Under the pieces are notes generated by a model. That model ran no database searches. It saw only the letters and a program-made list of their open reading frames with translations, and was not told the DNA's origin. Source: Brevundimonas lenta (lineage in GTDB: Bacteria; Pseudomonadota; Alphaproteobacteria; Caulobacterales; Caulobacteraceae). From it: DNA of 64,000 nucleotides. Both the position numbers and the translations under genes were made by a program. The DNA lies in assembly GCF_014196335.1 (NCBI RefSeq), contig NZ_JACIDM010000001.1, positions 1,054,001 to 1,118,000 of the forward strand, read 5' to 3'. How positions within the stretch are numbered: position 1 is the stretch's first letter; every line of letters starts with the position of its first letter. Below are positions 16,659-26,084 of the stretch, piece after piece.

Positions 16659-19135
16659 CCGGCGGTCCGGCGGCGGGGCCGCTTGCGGCGCGCGGGCGCC
16701 GCCTTGGCCTGGGTCAGGACCGACAGCGCCGCGAACGGCGAGTCCTTCACGACCTTCGGCGCGCGATCATCGCGGTCGGGCTGTTGCGCCCGAGTCGTCT
16801 TCAGTCCGGCCAGCAGCGCCTTCGCCTCCTCGACGGTCAGACCCAGTTCGCCCAGGTCGGCGTCCGACAGCCGCCCTTCGCCCTTCGCCCGTCGCTCGGT
16901 CAGGCTCTCCAGCAGCTCCACCGGCGCCGCGAACCGGCCCACCGTCCGCAGGCCGAAGGCCGACATCAGCTTCACCGACGGGGGCGGGGAGGGCAGCAGG
17001 GTCAGCCCTGACGCCTTCGGCCGGAATGGCTCGTCGGCCACGAAGGCCTGGGCCACCGCCTTGCCGCGCTCCTTCAGCAGCGCCGGCAGCCACACCGAAT
17101 GCGCGCCCAGCCGCACGCCGAACGCCTTCAGCGTCCGCCGCTCCGCCTGGCTCAGCGCCGCCAGGTCGCGTTCCACGTCGCGCCGGTCCAGCACGCCCCC
17201 GGCCTCGACCAGCCGGTAGGCCACGCCGCGCGGCAGGCCCTTGATCGTCCCGCCCTCGATCGCGCCCTTCAGCCGACGCAGGGGCCGCAGCGCACGTCCG
17301 GCCTCGCCGGCCAGCCAGGCCTCCAGCCGCTTCTGCGCCCGCTCGCGCGCCGCCGGCGGGCCCAGGTCTCCAGGCAGCCGGACCTTCGGCGAGAAGGGCT
17401 CGCCGCCGATCACCCGACCGGCGATCACCCCGCGCCACAGCACGGACCCGTCCGGCGTCACCGCGAACGCCTCGTCCGCCTCGGCCGCCAGATGGCCCAG
17501 CCGCCGCGCGATCTCGGGCGTCACCGCCTGCCGCGCCGCGTGCCGCAGCGCCTTGTCCTCCAGCGCGGTCGAGCCCTTGTCGATCTGGAAGTCGACGCCC
17601 GACAGCCGCCCGACCGCATGGCCCTCGACGATCACCTCGCCGTCGTCCTCGACCTGGGCCACGGCGTCGCCGCGCACGTTCAGCGCCTGCATCAGGGCGG
17701 TGGTGCGCCGGTCCACGAACCGCGCCGTCAGCCGCTCGTGCAGCACGTCGGACAGCCGCTCCTCCAGCGCCCTGGTCCGGTCGCGCCAGCCCTGGGCCTG
17801 GTCCAGCCAGTCGGGTCGGTTGGCGATATAGCTCAGTGTCCGCACCCCGCTCAGGCGCGCCGACAGTTGGTCGATCTGGCCGTCGTCGCGATCCAGGGCG
17901 GCGAAGCGCGGCGCGATCCAGTCGTCGGTCAGCCGTCCCCGCTTGCCCGTCAGCGCCTGGAAGATGTCCTTGGCCAGCCGCCCGTGCTCATCCAGCGTCG
18001 TCTTCTGGAAGTCGGGCAGCTGGCAGGCCTCCCACAGCCGCATGATCGCTCCGCGCGAACGGCCCACCCGCGCCACGTCCTCGTCCTTTGACAACCGCCG
18101 CAGCAGGGTCTCGTCCAGCGCCGGTTCGGTCAGCCGCAGCCCGAAGGTGTTCGGCGACACCGTCAGCGAGCGCAGCAGGTCGGGCAGGGTGTCGAAGTCC
18201 AGCCGGGCGTTGCGCCACTCCGCCGCCTCCAGTGGATCGAAGCGGTGCTCGACCACCTGTTCGACCACGTCGGGATCCAGCTCCAGCGACTCGCCCGTCA
18301 CCCCGAAGGTCCCGTCGCGCAGATGCCGCCCGGCCCGCCCGGCGATCTGGCCGATCTCATGCGCGTGCAGCCAGCGCGTCCGCCGTCCGTCGAACTTCCG
18401 CAGACCGGCGAAGGCCACATGGTCGACGTCCATGTTCAGACCCATGCCGATGGCGTCGGTCGCCACCAGGAAGTCCACCTCGCCCGACTGGAACAGTTCC
18501 ACCTGGGCGTTGCGGGTGCGCGGGCTCAGCGAGCCCATCACCACCGCCGCCCCGCCGCGCTGGCGCCGGATCAGTTCGGCGATGGCGTAGACCTGCTCTG
18601 TGCTGAAGGCGACGATCGCGCTGCGCCGGGGCAGGCGGGTCAGCTTCTTCGATCCGCCGTAGCTCAGGGTCGACAGCCGCTCGCGCGACACGATCTCGAC
18701 GTCCGGCACCAGCTTGCGGATCAGCGCCGCCGCCGTCCCCGCGCCCAGGAACATCGTCTCGAACCGCCCGCGCGCATGCAGCAGCCGCTGGGTGAAAACG
18801 TGCCCGCGCTCCGGGTCGGCGATCAGCTGGATCTCGTCCACGGCCAGGAACTCGACCGTCCGCTCCAGCGGCATCGCCTCGACCGTGCAGACGAAATAGT
18901 GCGGCCGTGGCGGGACGATCTTTTCCTCGCCGGTGATCAGCGCCACCGCCGCCGCCCCGCGCCGTTTGACGATCCGGTCGTAAATCTCGCGCGCCAGCAG
19001 CCGCAGCGGCAGGCCGATCATGCCCGAGGCGTGACCCAGCATCCGCTCGACCGCCAGGTGGGTCTTGCCGGTGTTGGTGGGCCCCAGGATCGCCGTTACG
19101 CGCGACGGGGGCAGGCCTGTGCCGCGATCACTCAT
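16655..19135 (-). CDS. Suv3-like superfamily 2 ATP-dependent RNA helicase
   Basis: About 826 residues from ATG 19135. The frame continues 33 codons further upstream, but family sequence begins near RVTAILGPTNTGKT. Motif I is GPTNTGKTH, motif II is the Suv3-type DEIQ in FLAVDEIQLIADPERGH, and motif VI is QIAGRAGRH, within two RecA-like domains (about residues 1-330). A long C-terminal helical region follows. The mitochondrial relative Suv3 works with RNA degradation machinery, so an RNA role is likely here. It is translationally coupled to the S4 protein gene. Confidence 0.88.
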   Translation of the reverse strand: MSDRGTGLPPSRVTAILGPTNTGKTHLAVERMLGHASGMIGLPLRLLAREIYDRIVKRRGAAAVALITGEEKIVPPRPHYFVCTVEAMPLERTVEFLAVDEIQLIADPERGHVFTQRLLHARGRFETMFLGAGTAAALIRKLVPDVEIVSRERLSTLSYGGSKKLTRLPRRSAIVAFSTEQVYAIAELIRRQRGGAAVVMGSLSPRTRNAQVELFQSGEVDFLVATDAIGMGLNMDVDHVAFAGLRKFDGRRTRWLHAHEIGQIAGRAGRHLRDGTFGVTGESLELDPDVVEQVVEHRFDPLEAAEWRNARLDFDTLPDLLRSLTVSPNTFGLRLTEPALDETLLRRLSKDEDVARVGRSRGAIMRLWEACQLPDFQKTTLDEHGRLAKDIFQALTGKRGRLTDDWIAPRFAALDRDDGQIDQLSARLSGVRTLSYIANRPDWLDQAQGWRDRTRALEERLSDVLHERLTARFVDRRTTALMQALNVRGDAVAQVEDDGEVIVEGHAVGRLSGVDFQIDKGSTALEDKALRHAARQAVTPEIARRLGHLAAEADEAFAVTPDGSVLWRGVIAGRVIGGEPFSPKVRLPGDLGPPAARERAQKRLEAWLAGEAGRALRPLRRLKGAIEGGTIKGLPRGVAYRLVEAGGVLDRRDVERDLAALSQAERRTLKAFGVRLGAHSVWLPALLKERGKAVAQAFVADEPFRPKASGLTLLPSPPPSVKLMSAFGLRTVGRFAAPVELLESLTERRAKGEGRLSDADLGELGLTVEEAKALLAGLKTTRAQQPDRDDRAPKVVKDSPFAALSVLTQAKAAPARRKRPRRRTAG

Positions 19136-19434
19136 CTGTCTGGAAAGGTGGCGTTTCCCGACGCGTTCCTCAAGCCGGAGTCTCGCGGCCGTGACCGCGG
19201 TAAACGGCGAAGCCTGTCGGGGCGGAACAGGCACGAAACGAATCAGGACCGAATCAATGACACGGCCCGATTCGGGATTTGTTCCCTACAAGATATTGTA
19301 TCTTAAGATGGATTAACCACAACAACATTGCGAAGCCTGTCGAGGCCGGGCAACGGTTTTTCGGATCAGGCGGCAAATCGCGGCGTCGGGCCGCTTCCCC
19401 AGCGCCCGCGCCTCGGCTAGGTCAGCCCTGCGTT

Positions 19435-19511
19435 GGCCCCGTAGCTCAGCTGCATAGAGCAAGGCTTTCCTAAAGCCGAGGTCGCAGGTTGGAGTCCTGC
19501 CGGGGTCGCCA
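19435..19511 (+). tRNA. tRNA-Arg (anticodon CCT) with C19-G56
   Basis: The 77-nt gene folds as a complete cloverleaf. The acceptor stem GGCCCCG pairs with CGGGGTC (one G-T pair), the D stem is GCTC/GAGC, the anticodon loop is TTCCTAA (anticodon CCT), the T stem is GCAGG/CCTGC, the discriminator is G73 and CCA is encoded. Two near-invariant positions differ: the D loop reads AGCTGCATA (C at position 19 instead of G) and the T loop reads TTGGAGT (G56 instead of C). Together they keep a Watson-Crick 19-56 pair with the partners exchanged. Position 27-43 is an A-G mismatch. CCT reads the AGG codon. Confidence 0.93.
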
Positions 19512-19587
19512 TCGCCCTTTCGTCGCCCGATCACGCAGGGACGGCGCGGGATCACCTTTCGGCGATACGCCTGTTACCTCCTTGCCT

Positions 19588-19607
19588 GACGTTGAATTTT
19601 CAACGTC
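19588..19607. promoter_or_regulatory. Perfect palindrome upstream of the sulfate importer operon
   Basis: GACGTTGAATTTTCAACGTC is a perfect inverted repeat (9-bp arms, 2-bp spacer) located 33 bp before the first gene of the sulfate ABC operon. Its AT-rich centre stands out from the GC-rich surroundings. A dimeric regulator of sulfur assimilation is the natural inference, although no such regulator gene is in the window. Confidence 0.6.
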
Positions 19608-19640
19608 CCTGAACCTCCGTTGTCATCGCGGAGGCGGGTC

Positions 19641-20657
19641 ATGCTGGGCCGACGAGAGGTTCTCCTGGGATCCGGCGCGCTCGTCCTCGCGGGATGCTCC
19701 CCCCAGCAGGAGCCGGAGCCCGGCGCCCGGCTGCTCAACGTCTCCTACGATCCGACCCGCGAGCTCTACCAGGCCTACAACCCCCGCTTCGACGCCGAAT
19801 GGCGCCGGCAGGGGCATCCGGGCGTCACGGTCGAGCAGTCCCACGGCGGCTCCGGACGACAGGCGCGATCGGTCATCGACGGACTGGCGGCCGACGTCGT
19901 CACCCTCGCCCTCGCCGGAGATATCGACCAGATCGCCAAGCGCGGGCTGATCGCCACGGGCTGGGAAAAGCGGCTGCCTTTCAACTCCGCGCCCTACACC
20001 TCGACCATCGTCTTCCTTGTCCGCCAGGGTAATCCGAAAGGCATTCGCGACTGGCCCGACCTGATCAAGGAAGGCGTCCAGGTCATCACCCCCAATCCCA
20101 AGACCTCCGGCGGCGCGCGCTGGAACTACCTCGCGGCCTGGGGCGACGCCCTGCGCCGGCCGGGCGGGTCTGCGGCGACCGCGCGCGCCTTCGTCACCGA
20201 GCTGTTCCGCCACGTCCCTGTGCTGGACACCGGCGCGCGGGGCTCCACCACCACCTTCGTGCAGCGGGGCATCGGCGACGTGCTTCTGGCCTGGGAGAAC
20301 GAAGCCTTCCTCGCCGTCGAGGAACTGGGCCCCGGCAAGGTCGAGATCGTCGTGCCCCCATACTCGATCCTCGCCGAGCCCTCGGTTGCGGTCGTCGACC
20401 GCGTGGTGGACCAGAAGGGCAGCCGGGCGGTGGCGCAGGCCTATCTGGAGTTCCTCTACGCCGAGCCCTCCCAGGTGCTGGTGGGCGAGCACTACTACCG
20501 CCCCCGCAACCCGGTCGCGGCGGCGCGGTTCGCCACCCGCTTCCCGACGCTGGAGCTCAGCACCATCGCCGACTTCGGCGGCTGGCAGCAGGTGCAGCAG
20601 ATCCATTTCGACGACGGCGGCGTGTTCGACGCCATTTATCAGCCGAGCCGTAGGTGA
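19641..20657 (+). CDS. Sulfate/thiosulfate ABC transporter substrate-binding lipoprotein
   Basis: The 338-residue protein has a lipobox (LVLAGC, Cys19), so it is predicted to be membrane-anchored rather than freely periplasmic. Sulfate-binding family motifs are [29 protein letters not shown] and [19 protein letters not shown]. It captures sulfate and delivers it to CysTW. ATG 19641 follows GGAGGCGG, and an earlier TTG at 19620 is less likely. It is the first gene of a four-gene operon with 4-bp overlaps at two of the three junctions. Confidence 0.93.
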   Translation: MLGRREVLLGSGALVLAGCSPQQEPEPGARLLNVSYDPTRELYQAYNPRFDAEWRRQGHPGVTVEQSHGGSGRQARSVIDGLAADVVTLALAGDIDQIAKRGLIATGWEKRLPFNSAPYTSTIVFLVRQGNPKGIRDWPDLIKEGVQVITPNPKTSGGARWNYLAAWGDALRRPGGSAATARAFVTELFRHVPVLDTGARGSTTTFVQRGIGDVLLAWENEAFLAVEELGPGKVEIVVPPYSILAEPSVAVVDRVVDQKGSRAVAQAYLEFLYAEPSQVLVGEHYYRPRNPVAAARFATRFPTLELSTIADFGGWQQVQQIHFDDGGVFDAIYQPSRR

Positions 20658-21502
20658 CGTCGGCGACGGCGTCCTGGCGCTTTCGCGAGCCGGGCGTCCT
20701 GCCGGGCTTCCCGCTCGCCTTCGGGTTCACCGTCTTCTACCTGTCCGTCATCGTGCTGATCCCGCTCGCCGCCCTGGTGGTCCGGCCCTGGGAAGGCGGG
20801 TGGGAGCCGGTCTGGCGCGTCCTCTCCGACCCCCGCACCCTCGCCGCCCTGCGTCTCAGTTTCGGCGCCGCGGCCGTCGCCGCCGTGGTCAACGCCGTCA
20901 TGGGCCTGATCGTGGCCTGGGCCCTGGTGCGCTACGATTTTCCGGGCAAGCGTCTGCTGGATGCGATGGTCGATCTGCCGTTCGCCCTGCCGACGGCCGT
21001 GGCCGGCATCGCCCTGACCGCCATCTATGCGCCGAACGGGCCGCTGGGCGCGTGGTTCGCGGATATGGGCCTGCAGATCGCCTACACGCCCCGCGGCGTC
21101 CTGATCGCCCTGATCTTCGTCGGCCTGCCGTTCGTGGTCCGGACGGTGCAGCCCGTGCTCGAGGACGTCGACCGCGAGGTCGAGGAGGCCGCCGAAACGC
21201 TCGGCGCCGGCGCTTTTCAGCGCGCGCGGCTGGTCATCCTTCCCGCCGTCGCGCCGGCGCTGCTGGCCGGATGCGGCCTGGCCTTCGCCCGCGCGGTCGG
21301 GGAGTACGGATCGGTCATCTTCATCGCCGGCAACATGCCCCTGCGCTCCGAGATCGCCCCGCTCCTGATCATCATCCAGCTGGAGCAGTTCAACTACGCG
21401 GGCGCGGCGGCGATCGGCCTCGCCATGCTGGTGCTGTCCTTCATCATCCTGCTGATCCTCAACATCATCCAGGGCCGCCTGGTGCGGCGGTCTGCGCCAT
21501 GA
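20654..21502 (+). CDS. cysT: Sulfate ABC transporter permease CysT
   Basis: The 282-residue inner-membrane permease has about six to seven helices. The EAA loop that contacts the ATPase reads [21 protein letters not shown]. The ends FRFGFT-like ([19 protein letters not shown]) and [16 protein letters not shown] are typical of CysT. It forms a heterodimeric channel with CysW. GTG 20654 overlaps the stop of the upstream gene (GTGA). Confidence 0.94.
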   Translation: MTSATASWRFREPGVLPGFPLAFGFTVFYLSVIVLIPLAALVVRPWEGGWEPVWRVLSDPRTLAALRLSFGAAAVAAVVNAVMGLIVAWALVRYDFPGKRLLDAMVDLPFALPTAVAGIALTAIYAPNGPLGAWFADMGLQIAYTPRGVLIALIFVGLPFVVRTVQPVLEDVDREVEEAAETLGAGAFQRARLVILPAVAPALLAGCGLAFARAVGEYGSVIFIAGNMPLRSEIAPLLIIIQLEQFNYAGAAAIGLAMLVLSFIILLILNIIQGRLVRRSAP

Positions 21503-22344
21503 GCCGGGCCGCCCGTCTCTCGCCCGGACGCGGCTGGGCCCCGCTGATCATCGGGCTGGCGACGGCGTGGATGGCGCTGATCGTCCTGCTGCCCCTCGGC
21601 ACGGTGTTCGTGGAGGCCTTCCGCCGGGGCGGCATGGCGTTTCTGGAGGCCTTCCGTCAGCCGGACACCTGGGCCGCGGTCCGTCTCACCCTCGTCGTGG
21701 CCGCCATCGCCGTGCCCCTGAACACCGTCTTCGGCGTGGCCGCCGCCTGGTGCATCGCCCGCTTCGAGTTCAAGGGGAAGAACCTGCTGGTCACCCTGAT
21801 CGACCTGCCGTTCTCGGTCTCGCCGGTGATCTCGGGCCTGGTCTGGGTCCTGTTGTTCGGGGCCGCCGGCTGGTTCGCCCCCCTGATGCAGGACCTGGGC
21901 GTGCAGGTCATCTTCACGACCACCGGCCTGGTGCTGGCGACCGTGCTCGTCACCCTGCCGTTCGTGGCGCGCGAGCTGATCCCCCTGATGCAGGAGCAGG
22001 GCGCGGACGAGGAGGCGGCGGCCATCACCCTCGGCGCCGGCGGATGGACCACCTTCTTCACCGTCACCCTGCCCAATATCCGCTGGGCCCTGCTGTACGG
22101 CGTCCTGCTGTGCAACGCCCGGGCGATGGGTGAATTCGGGGCCGTCTCGGTGGTCTCGGGCCACATCCGCGGGCGGACCAACACCCTGCCGCTGCATGTC
22201 GAGATTCTCTACAACGAGTACAATTTCGTCGGCGCGTTCGCGGTGGCTTCCGGCCTCGCGGGCCTCGCCCTGTTCACCCTGCTGATCAAGAGCGGGCTCG
22301 AGTGGCGCTACGCCGGCGAGCTGGCCGCCACGCGTCGTCGGTGA
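21499..22344 (+). CDS. cysW: Sulfate ABC transporter permease CysW
   Basis: The 281-residue permease is the partner of CysT. The EAA loop reads [22 protein letters not shown], and [19 protein letters not shown] is a CysW signature. About six helices are predicted. ATG 21499 overlaps the cysT stop (ATGA), showing translational coupling. Confidence 0.94.
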   Translation: MSRAARLSPGRGWAPLIIGLATAWMALIVLLPLGTVFVEAFRRGGMAFLEAFRQPDTWAAVRLTLVVAAIAVPLNTVFGVAAAWCIARFEFKGKNLLVTLIDLPFSVSPVISGLVWVLLFGAAGWFAPLMQDLGVQVIFTTTGLVLATVLVTLPFVARELIPLMQEQGADEEAAAITLGAGGWTTFFTVTLPNIRWALLYGVLLCNARAMGEFGAVSVVSGHIRGRTNTLPLHVEILYNEYNFVGAFAVASGLAGLALFTLLIKSGLEWRYAGELAATRRR

Positions 22345-22349
22345 CCGGA

Positions 22350-23378
22350 ATGCCGCTGGAAGTCACCGCCATCTCCAAATCCTTCGGTCGCTTTGCGGCG
22401 CTGGACGACGTCAGCCTCAAGGCCGCCGACGGCGAGTTCCTGGCCCTGCTGGGTCCGTCCGGTTCCGGCAAGACGACCCTGCTGCGCATCCTCGCCGGAC
22501 TTGAAACGCCGGACGCGGGATCGGTGCGCTTCGACAACGAGGACTTCCTCAAACAGACGCCACGCGAGCGCCGCATCGGCCTGGTGTTCCAGCACTACGC
22601 CCTGTTCCGCCACATGACGGTGGCCCGCAACATCGCCTTCGGCCTCAAGGTCCGCCCCCGCCGCGACCGGCCCACCCCCGCCGTCATCGCCCAACGCGTC
22701 GAGGAGCTGCTGGCCCTCGTCCAGCTGAAGGGCCTCGGCGGCCGCTATCCGGCGCAGCTCTCCGGCGGCCAGAGGCAGCGGGTGGCGCTGGCCCGGGCCC
22801 TCGCCATCGAGCCGCGCATGCTGCTGCTGGATGAGCCGTTCGGCGCCCTGGACGCCAAGGTGCGCCGCGACCTCCGCCGCTGGCTGCGCCACATCCACAA
22901 CGAGACCGGCATCACCACCGTCTTCGTCACCCACGACCAGGAAGAGGCCCTCGACCTCGCCGACCGCGTCGCGATCCTCAAGGACGGCGTGGTGCAGCAG
23001 CTCGATACGCCCCAGGCCCTGTACGAGCGCCCGGCCAATCCCTTCGTCCACGACTTCCTCGGCGCCGCCCTGCACCGACCGGGCGTGGTCAGCCAGGGCC
23101 GACTGCAGGTCGACGGCTGGGAGACTGCGGCTCCGCCCGGCGCGCCCGAAGGCGAGGTCCTGTTCTGCACCCGGCCGGACGACCTGACGCCCGCGGACCA
23201 GGGGCTGGAGGCGAGGGTCCTCACCGTCTCCCCGCGCGGCGCCCGGGTGCGCATCGAATGCCGGATCGGCAAGCAGACGGTCGATACGGATCGCGGGCTG
23301 GACGATCCGCTGGCGCGGGCCCGGCCGGGCGAGACGATCCGCCTGGCGCCGCAAACCTTCCACCTGTTCCCGCGCTGA
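22350..23378 (+). CDS. cysA: Sulfate ABC transporter ATP-binding protein CysA
   Basis: The 342-residue ATPase energises sulfate import. Walker A is GPSGSGKTT, the Q loop lies in [10 protein letters not shown], the signature is [15 protein letters not shown], Walker B is [12 protein letters not shown] and the switch histidine is in [15 protein letters not shown]. The C-terminal about 100 residues form the regulatory beta domain of CysA/MalK types. ATG 22350 fits family starts ([12 protein letters not shown]). A GTG at 22341 overlapping the cysW stop is the alternative. Confidence 0.94.
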   Translation: MPLEVTAISKSFGRFAALDDVSLKAADGEFLALLGPSGSGKTTLLRILAGLETPDAGSVRFDNEDFLKQTPRERRIGLVFQHYALFRHMTVARNIAFGLKVRPRRDRPTPAVIAQRVEELLALVQLKGLGGRYPAQLSGGQRQRVALARALAIEPRMLLLDEPFGALDAKVRRDLRRWLRHIHNETGITTVFVTHDQEEALDLADRVAILKDGVVQQLDTPQALYERPANPFVHDFLGAALHRPGVVSQGRLQVDGWETAAPPGAPEGEVLFCTRPDDLTPADQGLEARVLTVSPRGARVRIECRIGKQTVDTDRGLDDPLARARPGETIRLAPQTFHLFPR

Positions 23379-23509
23379 GGTTCAGTGTGGCGTCGGCGCC
23401 ATCCTGCCGCTTCCGACGCCTGTCGGCGCCGGCCAATCCGGGTTTCACCGGATAGCCCGTCCCGGACTCCCCGGCCATCGTCCCGCCCTTGGGCGAATGG
23501 AGCGCGGTC

Positions 23510-24532
23510 ATGGGTCAGCGGATCATCAACTCGTTCAATCCTCTGCGCATGCGGGGCTCATTGATCGCCCTCGGCTGCGGGCTCGGCCTGGCGCTCGCAG
23601 CCCAGGCGGGCGATGCACGCGCCTCGGAGGGCGGGGCCAGCCTCTATCTGCTCGGATCGGGCGGGCCCGGAACAGCGATCATGCCGCCGGTGCAGGGCGT
23701 GTTCTTCGCCAACACCCTCTACCACTACGAGGGCTCGGCCGAGGCCGAGCGGAACTTCCTCGTGGGCGGCAACCTCGTCGCCGGCCTGGACGCCGACATC
23801 ACCGCCAATTTCGCCAGCGTCCTGTGGGTGCCCAGCACCGACTTCCTCGGCGGCGCGCTGGGCTTCGGCGCGATCATTCCGGCGGGCGAGCCGGACGTCA
23901 CCGTGTCCGCGGTTATCACCGGTCCGCTGGGCAATTCCGTCGGCGTGTCCCGCAACGACTCCGCCTTCGTCGTCGGCGATCCCGTGCTGATGGCCATGTG
24001 GGGTACGAGCGAGGGGAACACCCACTTTCAGGTCAGCGGCCTGCTGAACATCCCGGCGGGCGACTATCGCGAGGGCGAGTTGGCCAACCTGGCCTTCCAC
24101 CGCTGGGCCGCCGACCTCTCGTTCGCCACCACCTGGCGCGACAAGGGCTGGGACGTCACGGGCAAGGTCGGCGTCACCTTCAACGGCGAGAACGACGTCA
24201 CCGACTACGACACCGGCACGGAGTTCCACGCCGAGGCCTCGGTCGAGAAGATCTTCTCACCCGCCTGGTCCGCCGGGGTCCAGGCCTACCGCTTCCAGCA
24301 GCTGACCGGCGACTCCGGCTCCGGCGCGCGCCTCGGGCCGTTCAAGGGCGAGGTGACCGGCCTGGGCGTCACCGTCGCCCACAATTTCGAGATGGCCGGA
24401 CGTCCCGCCACCCTGCGCCTGCACGCCGCGACCGAGTTCGACGCCGTCAACCGGCTGGAGGGCGACGCCATCTGGCTCGACTTCAGCATCCCCCTCCACA
24501 TGGTCCTGCCGCCCGGCGCCGGCGGTCACTGA
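23510..24532 (+). CDS. SphA/MetA-pathway-type outer-membrane channel-like protein
   Basis: The 340-residue protein has an N-terminal signal (hydrophobic about residues 16-38), then alternating amphipathic beta strands and aromatic residues typical of an outer-membrane barrel. The region LLGSGGPGTAIMPPVQGVFFANTLYHYEG and later SVEKIFSPAWSAGVQAYRFQQLTGDSG match the family often annotated as phenol-degradation MetA or SphA transporter. The transported compound is unknown. It lies 131 bp after cysA in the same direction, so a link to uptake of organosulfur or sulfate compounds is an inference from position only. Confidence 0.75.
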   Translation: MGQRIINSFNPLRMRGSLIALGCGLGLALAAQAGDARASEGGASLYLLGSGGPGTAIMPPVQGVFFANTLYHYEGSAEAERNFLVGGNLVAGLDADITANFASVLWVPSTDFLGGALGFGAIIPAGEPDVTVSAVITGPLGNSVGVSRNDSAFVVGDPVLMAMWGTSEGNTHFQVSGLLNIPAGDYREGELANLAFHRWAADLSFATTWRDKGWDVTGKVGVTFNGENDVTDYDTGTEFHAEASVEKIFSPAWSAGVQAYRFQQLTGDSGSGARLGPFKGEVTGLGVTVAHNFEMAGRPATLRLHAATEFDAVNRLEGDAIWLDFSIPLHMVLPPGAGGH

Positions 24533-24654
24533 CCAATCTGTCGCGCGCATCGACGGATGACGGGGCAGCCGCCAGGCTGTCCCGCCGTCTGCCATCAGAC
24601 ATAGCCCGATTGGCCTGGTTGTGCCCACGGCCAAGCCGTCATCACTATGCTCAA

Positions 24655-24757
24655 GCTTTGCGGGTTTGAAACTTCCCCCCGAAGCCGGGCCTTGGTGGGC
24701 CCGCCCTCCCGGCCCGGTCTCCGTATTGCCCCCCAGCTGGAGACCGGGCCATCTTTT
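24655..24757 (+). ncRNA. Candidate small RNA with C-rich loops
   Basis: Intergenic 24533-25004 has no supported gene, but 24672-24757 can fold as three successive hairpins: CTTC/GAAG with a C5 loop (24672-24684), CGGGCC/GGCCCG (24686-24703) and a 12-bp terminator stem with CCCCCC in its loop (24711-24750) followed by ATCTTTTT. A weak promoter (TTGTGC at 24619, CACTAT at 24643) would start transcription near 24655. C-rich exposed loops are known in alphaproteobacterial small RNAs that bind Shine-Dalgarno sequences. It could instead be just the trailer and terminator of the upstream gene. Confidence 0.4.
24711..24757 (+). terminator. Rho-independent terminator
   Basis: The perfect 12-bp stem GGCCCGGTCTCC/GGAGACCGGGCC with a 16-nt loop is followed by ATCTTTTT. 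It lies 180 bp after the outer-membrane protein gene, and terminates either that transcript or the small RNA candidate. Confidence 0.82.
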
Positions 24758-25004
24758 TCCTGATGGATTTCCGCGGACTGACGTCGATCACCGGCGACGG
24801 TGGAGTCGTGCCTGGCCTGCCGTTCCACCGTTCAGGCTGTCGTGGGCGATCGGGGCATACTGATCCGATGGCCTACTACTAGTCGTAGGCTGACAGGCTG
24901 GATTGCCGGAGCAGGGCGACGCCCTCCACTGTGGTCTTGCTCGCCGGGCACTCGAACGGTTCGGCGGGTGGCGGGTCGCAAGACCTTTCCAGGGCCCGAT
25001 CCCC

Positions 25005-26084
25005 TCACTGCCCCCCGGGGATGGGATCGGGCCTCTTGGCCTTCCGGCGCGCCCGCTTCGGCGCGACGGCGGCGGCCTCCTCCCCGAACACCAGGCACAA
25101 CTCGCGGCGATCGGGCCGCGTCTCCAGTCGTCCGCCGTGGCTGCCCATGATCTTGGACACGATGGCCAGGCCCAGCCCGGCCCCTGTCTTGCTGGCGTGG
25201 TCGGCCCGCGCATGGCGCCGGCTCAGCTGGCTCAATTGTTCCGGGCTCAGGCCCTTGCCGCCGTCGCGCACGCGCAACTGCGCCGACGGGCCTACGAAGA
25301 CGGTGACCCGCTGCCCCGCCGGCGTCACCCGCAGCGAGTTCTCGATCAGGTTCCGCAAGGCCGCGGCGAGCGCCTCGCGCCGGCCATAGACGGTCACCGG
25401 CTCCACCACCTGCAGCTCCAGACGGATGTCGTCGTTGATGGCGCGGGCGGCCAGCCGTCCGATCACATCCTCCGCCACCTCGCGCAGCGCCACCCGGTCC
25501 CACGGCGAGCGCGCCGCGACCGAGGCGTCCAGCTGGGCGATCAGCAGCAACTGGTCGATCAGCCGGTTCATCGCCCCGATGTCCGCCTTCACCTTGTCGG
25601 CCAGTTCGTCGCCGTAGACGTCCATCTCCAGCTTCAGGATGGCCAGCGGCGTCTTCAGCTCATGGGCGATGTCGGCGGCGAACGCCTCCTGCCGCTCGGC
25701 CGCCTCGTCCAGCCGGGTCAGAAGGTTGTTGACGGCGTTGACGAAGGGCACGGCCTCTTCGGGCAGGTCCTCAGTCTCGACGCGGAAGCCGCGGTCCTTG
25801 CCGCTGGTCGCATCGACCCGCTCCGCCGCCGTCTCCAGCGGCATCAGCCCCTGCCGCACCAGCCAGGGCGTGGTGATCAGCAGCGGCAGCAGAATGACCA
25901 GCACCGGCAGCACGACGTGGTCGCCGATCTCGTAGGCCAGACCGGTCAGGCCGAGGGTCGAATAGTGCTGGTCGAACATCCGGTCGATGTCGAAGGCCAC
26001 GAACCCCAGCAGGGCCAGCGCCGCCAGTCCGGTGATCCACGCCAGGCGCGCCTGAAGCCTGCGTGAGATCGACTTGCGGCTCAT
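25005..26084 (-). CDS. Two-component sensor histidine kinase
   Basis: The 359-residue inner-membrane kinase has TM helices near residues 14-30 and 52-72 with a short periplasmic loop (about 20 residues), then a HAMP-like linker. The HisKA box is FAADIAHELKTPLAIL (phosphoacceptor His141), the N box is LRNLIENSLRVTP and the G boxes are DGGKGLS and GAGLGLAIV. The tiny sensor loop suggests it senses the membrane or a partner protein. The C terminus is basic. The start overlaps the stop of the cognate regulator (ATGA). Confidence 0.92.
   Translation of the reverse strand: MSRKSISRRLQARLAWITGLAALALLGFVAFDIDRMFDQHYSTLGLTGLAYEIGDHVVLPVLVILLPLLITTPWLVRQGLMPLETAAERVDATSGKDRGFRVETEDLPEEAVPFVNAVNNLLTRLDEAAERQEAFAADIAHELKTPLAILKLEMDVYGDELADKVKADIGAMNRLIDQLLLIAQLDASVAARSPWDRVALREVAEDVIGRLAARAINDDIRLELQVVEPVTVYGRREALAAALRNLIENSLRVTPAGQRVTVFVGPSAQLRVRDGGKGLSPEQLSQLSRRHARADHASKTGAGLGLAIVSKIMGSHGGRLETRPDRRELCLVFGEEAAAVAPKRARRKAKRPDPIPGGQ

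Noticed and set aside
19290..19304. AAGATA-TTG-TATCTT palindrome upstream of the helicase gene
   Set aside because: It is short, in an AT-rich spacer where such dyads arise easily, and not repeated elsewhere.
19435..19511. Integration (att) site at the tRNA 3' end
   Set aside because: No integrase gene and no repeated copy of the tRNA 3' end was seen in the window, and the neighbours are core genes.
24595..24863. Short open frames on both strands in the gap between the outer-membrane protein and kinase genes
   Set aside because: They overlap the strong terminator hairpin, have no ribosome-binding site, and the products lack any recognisable feature.
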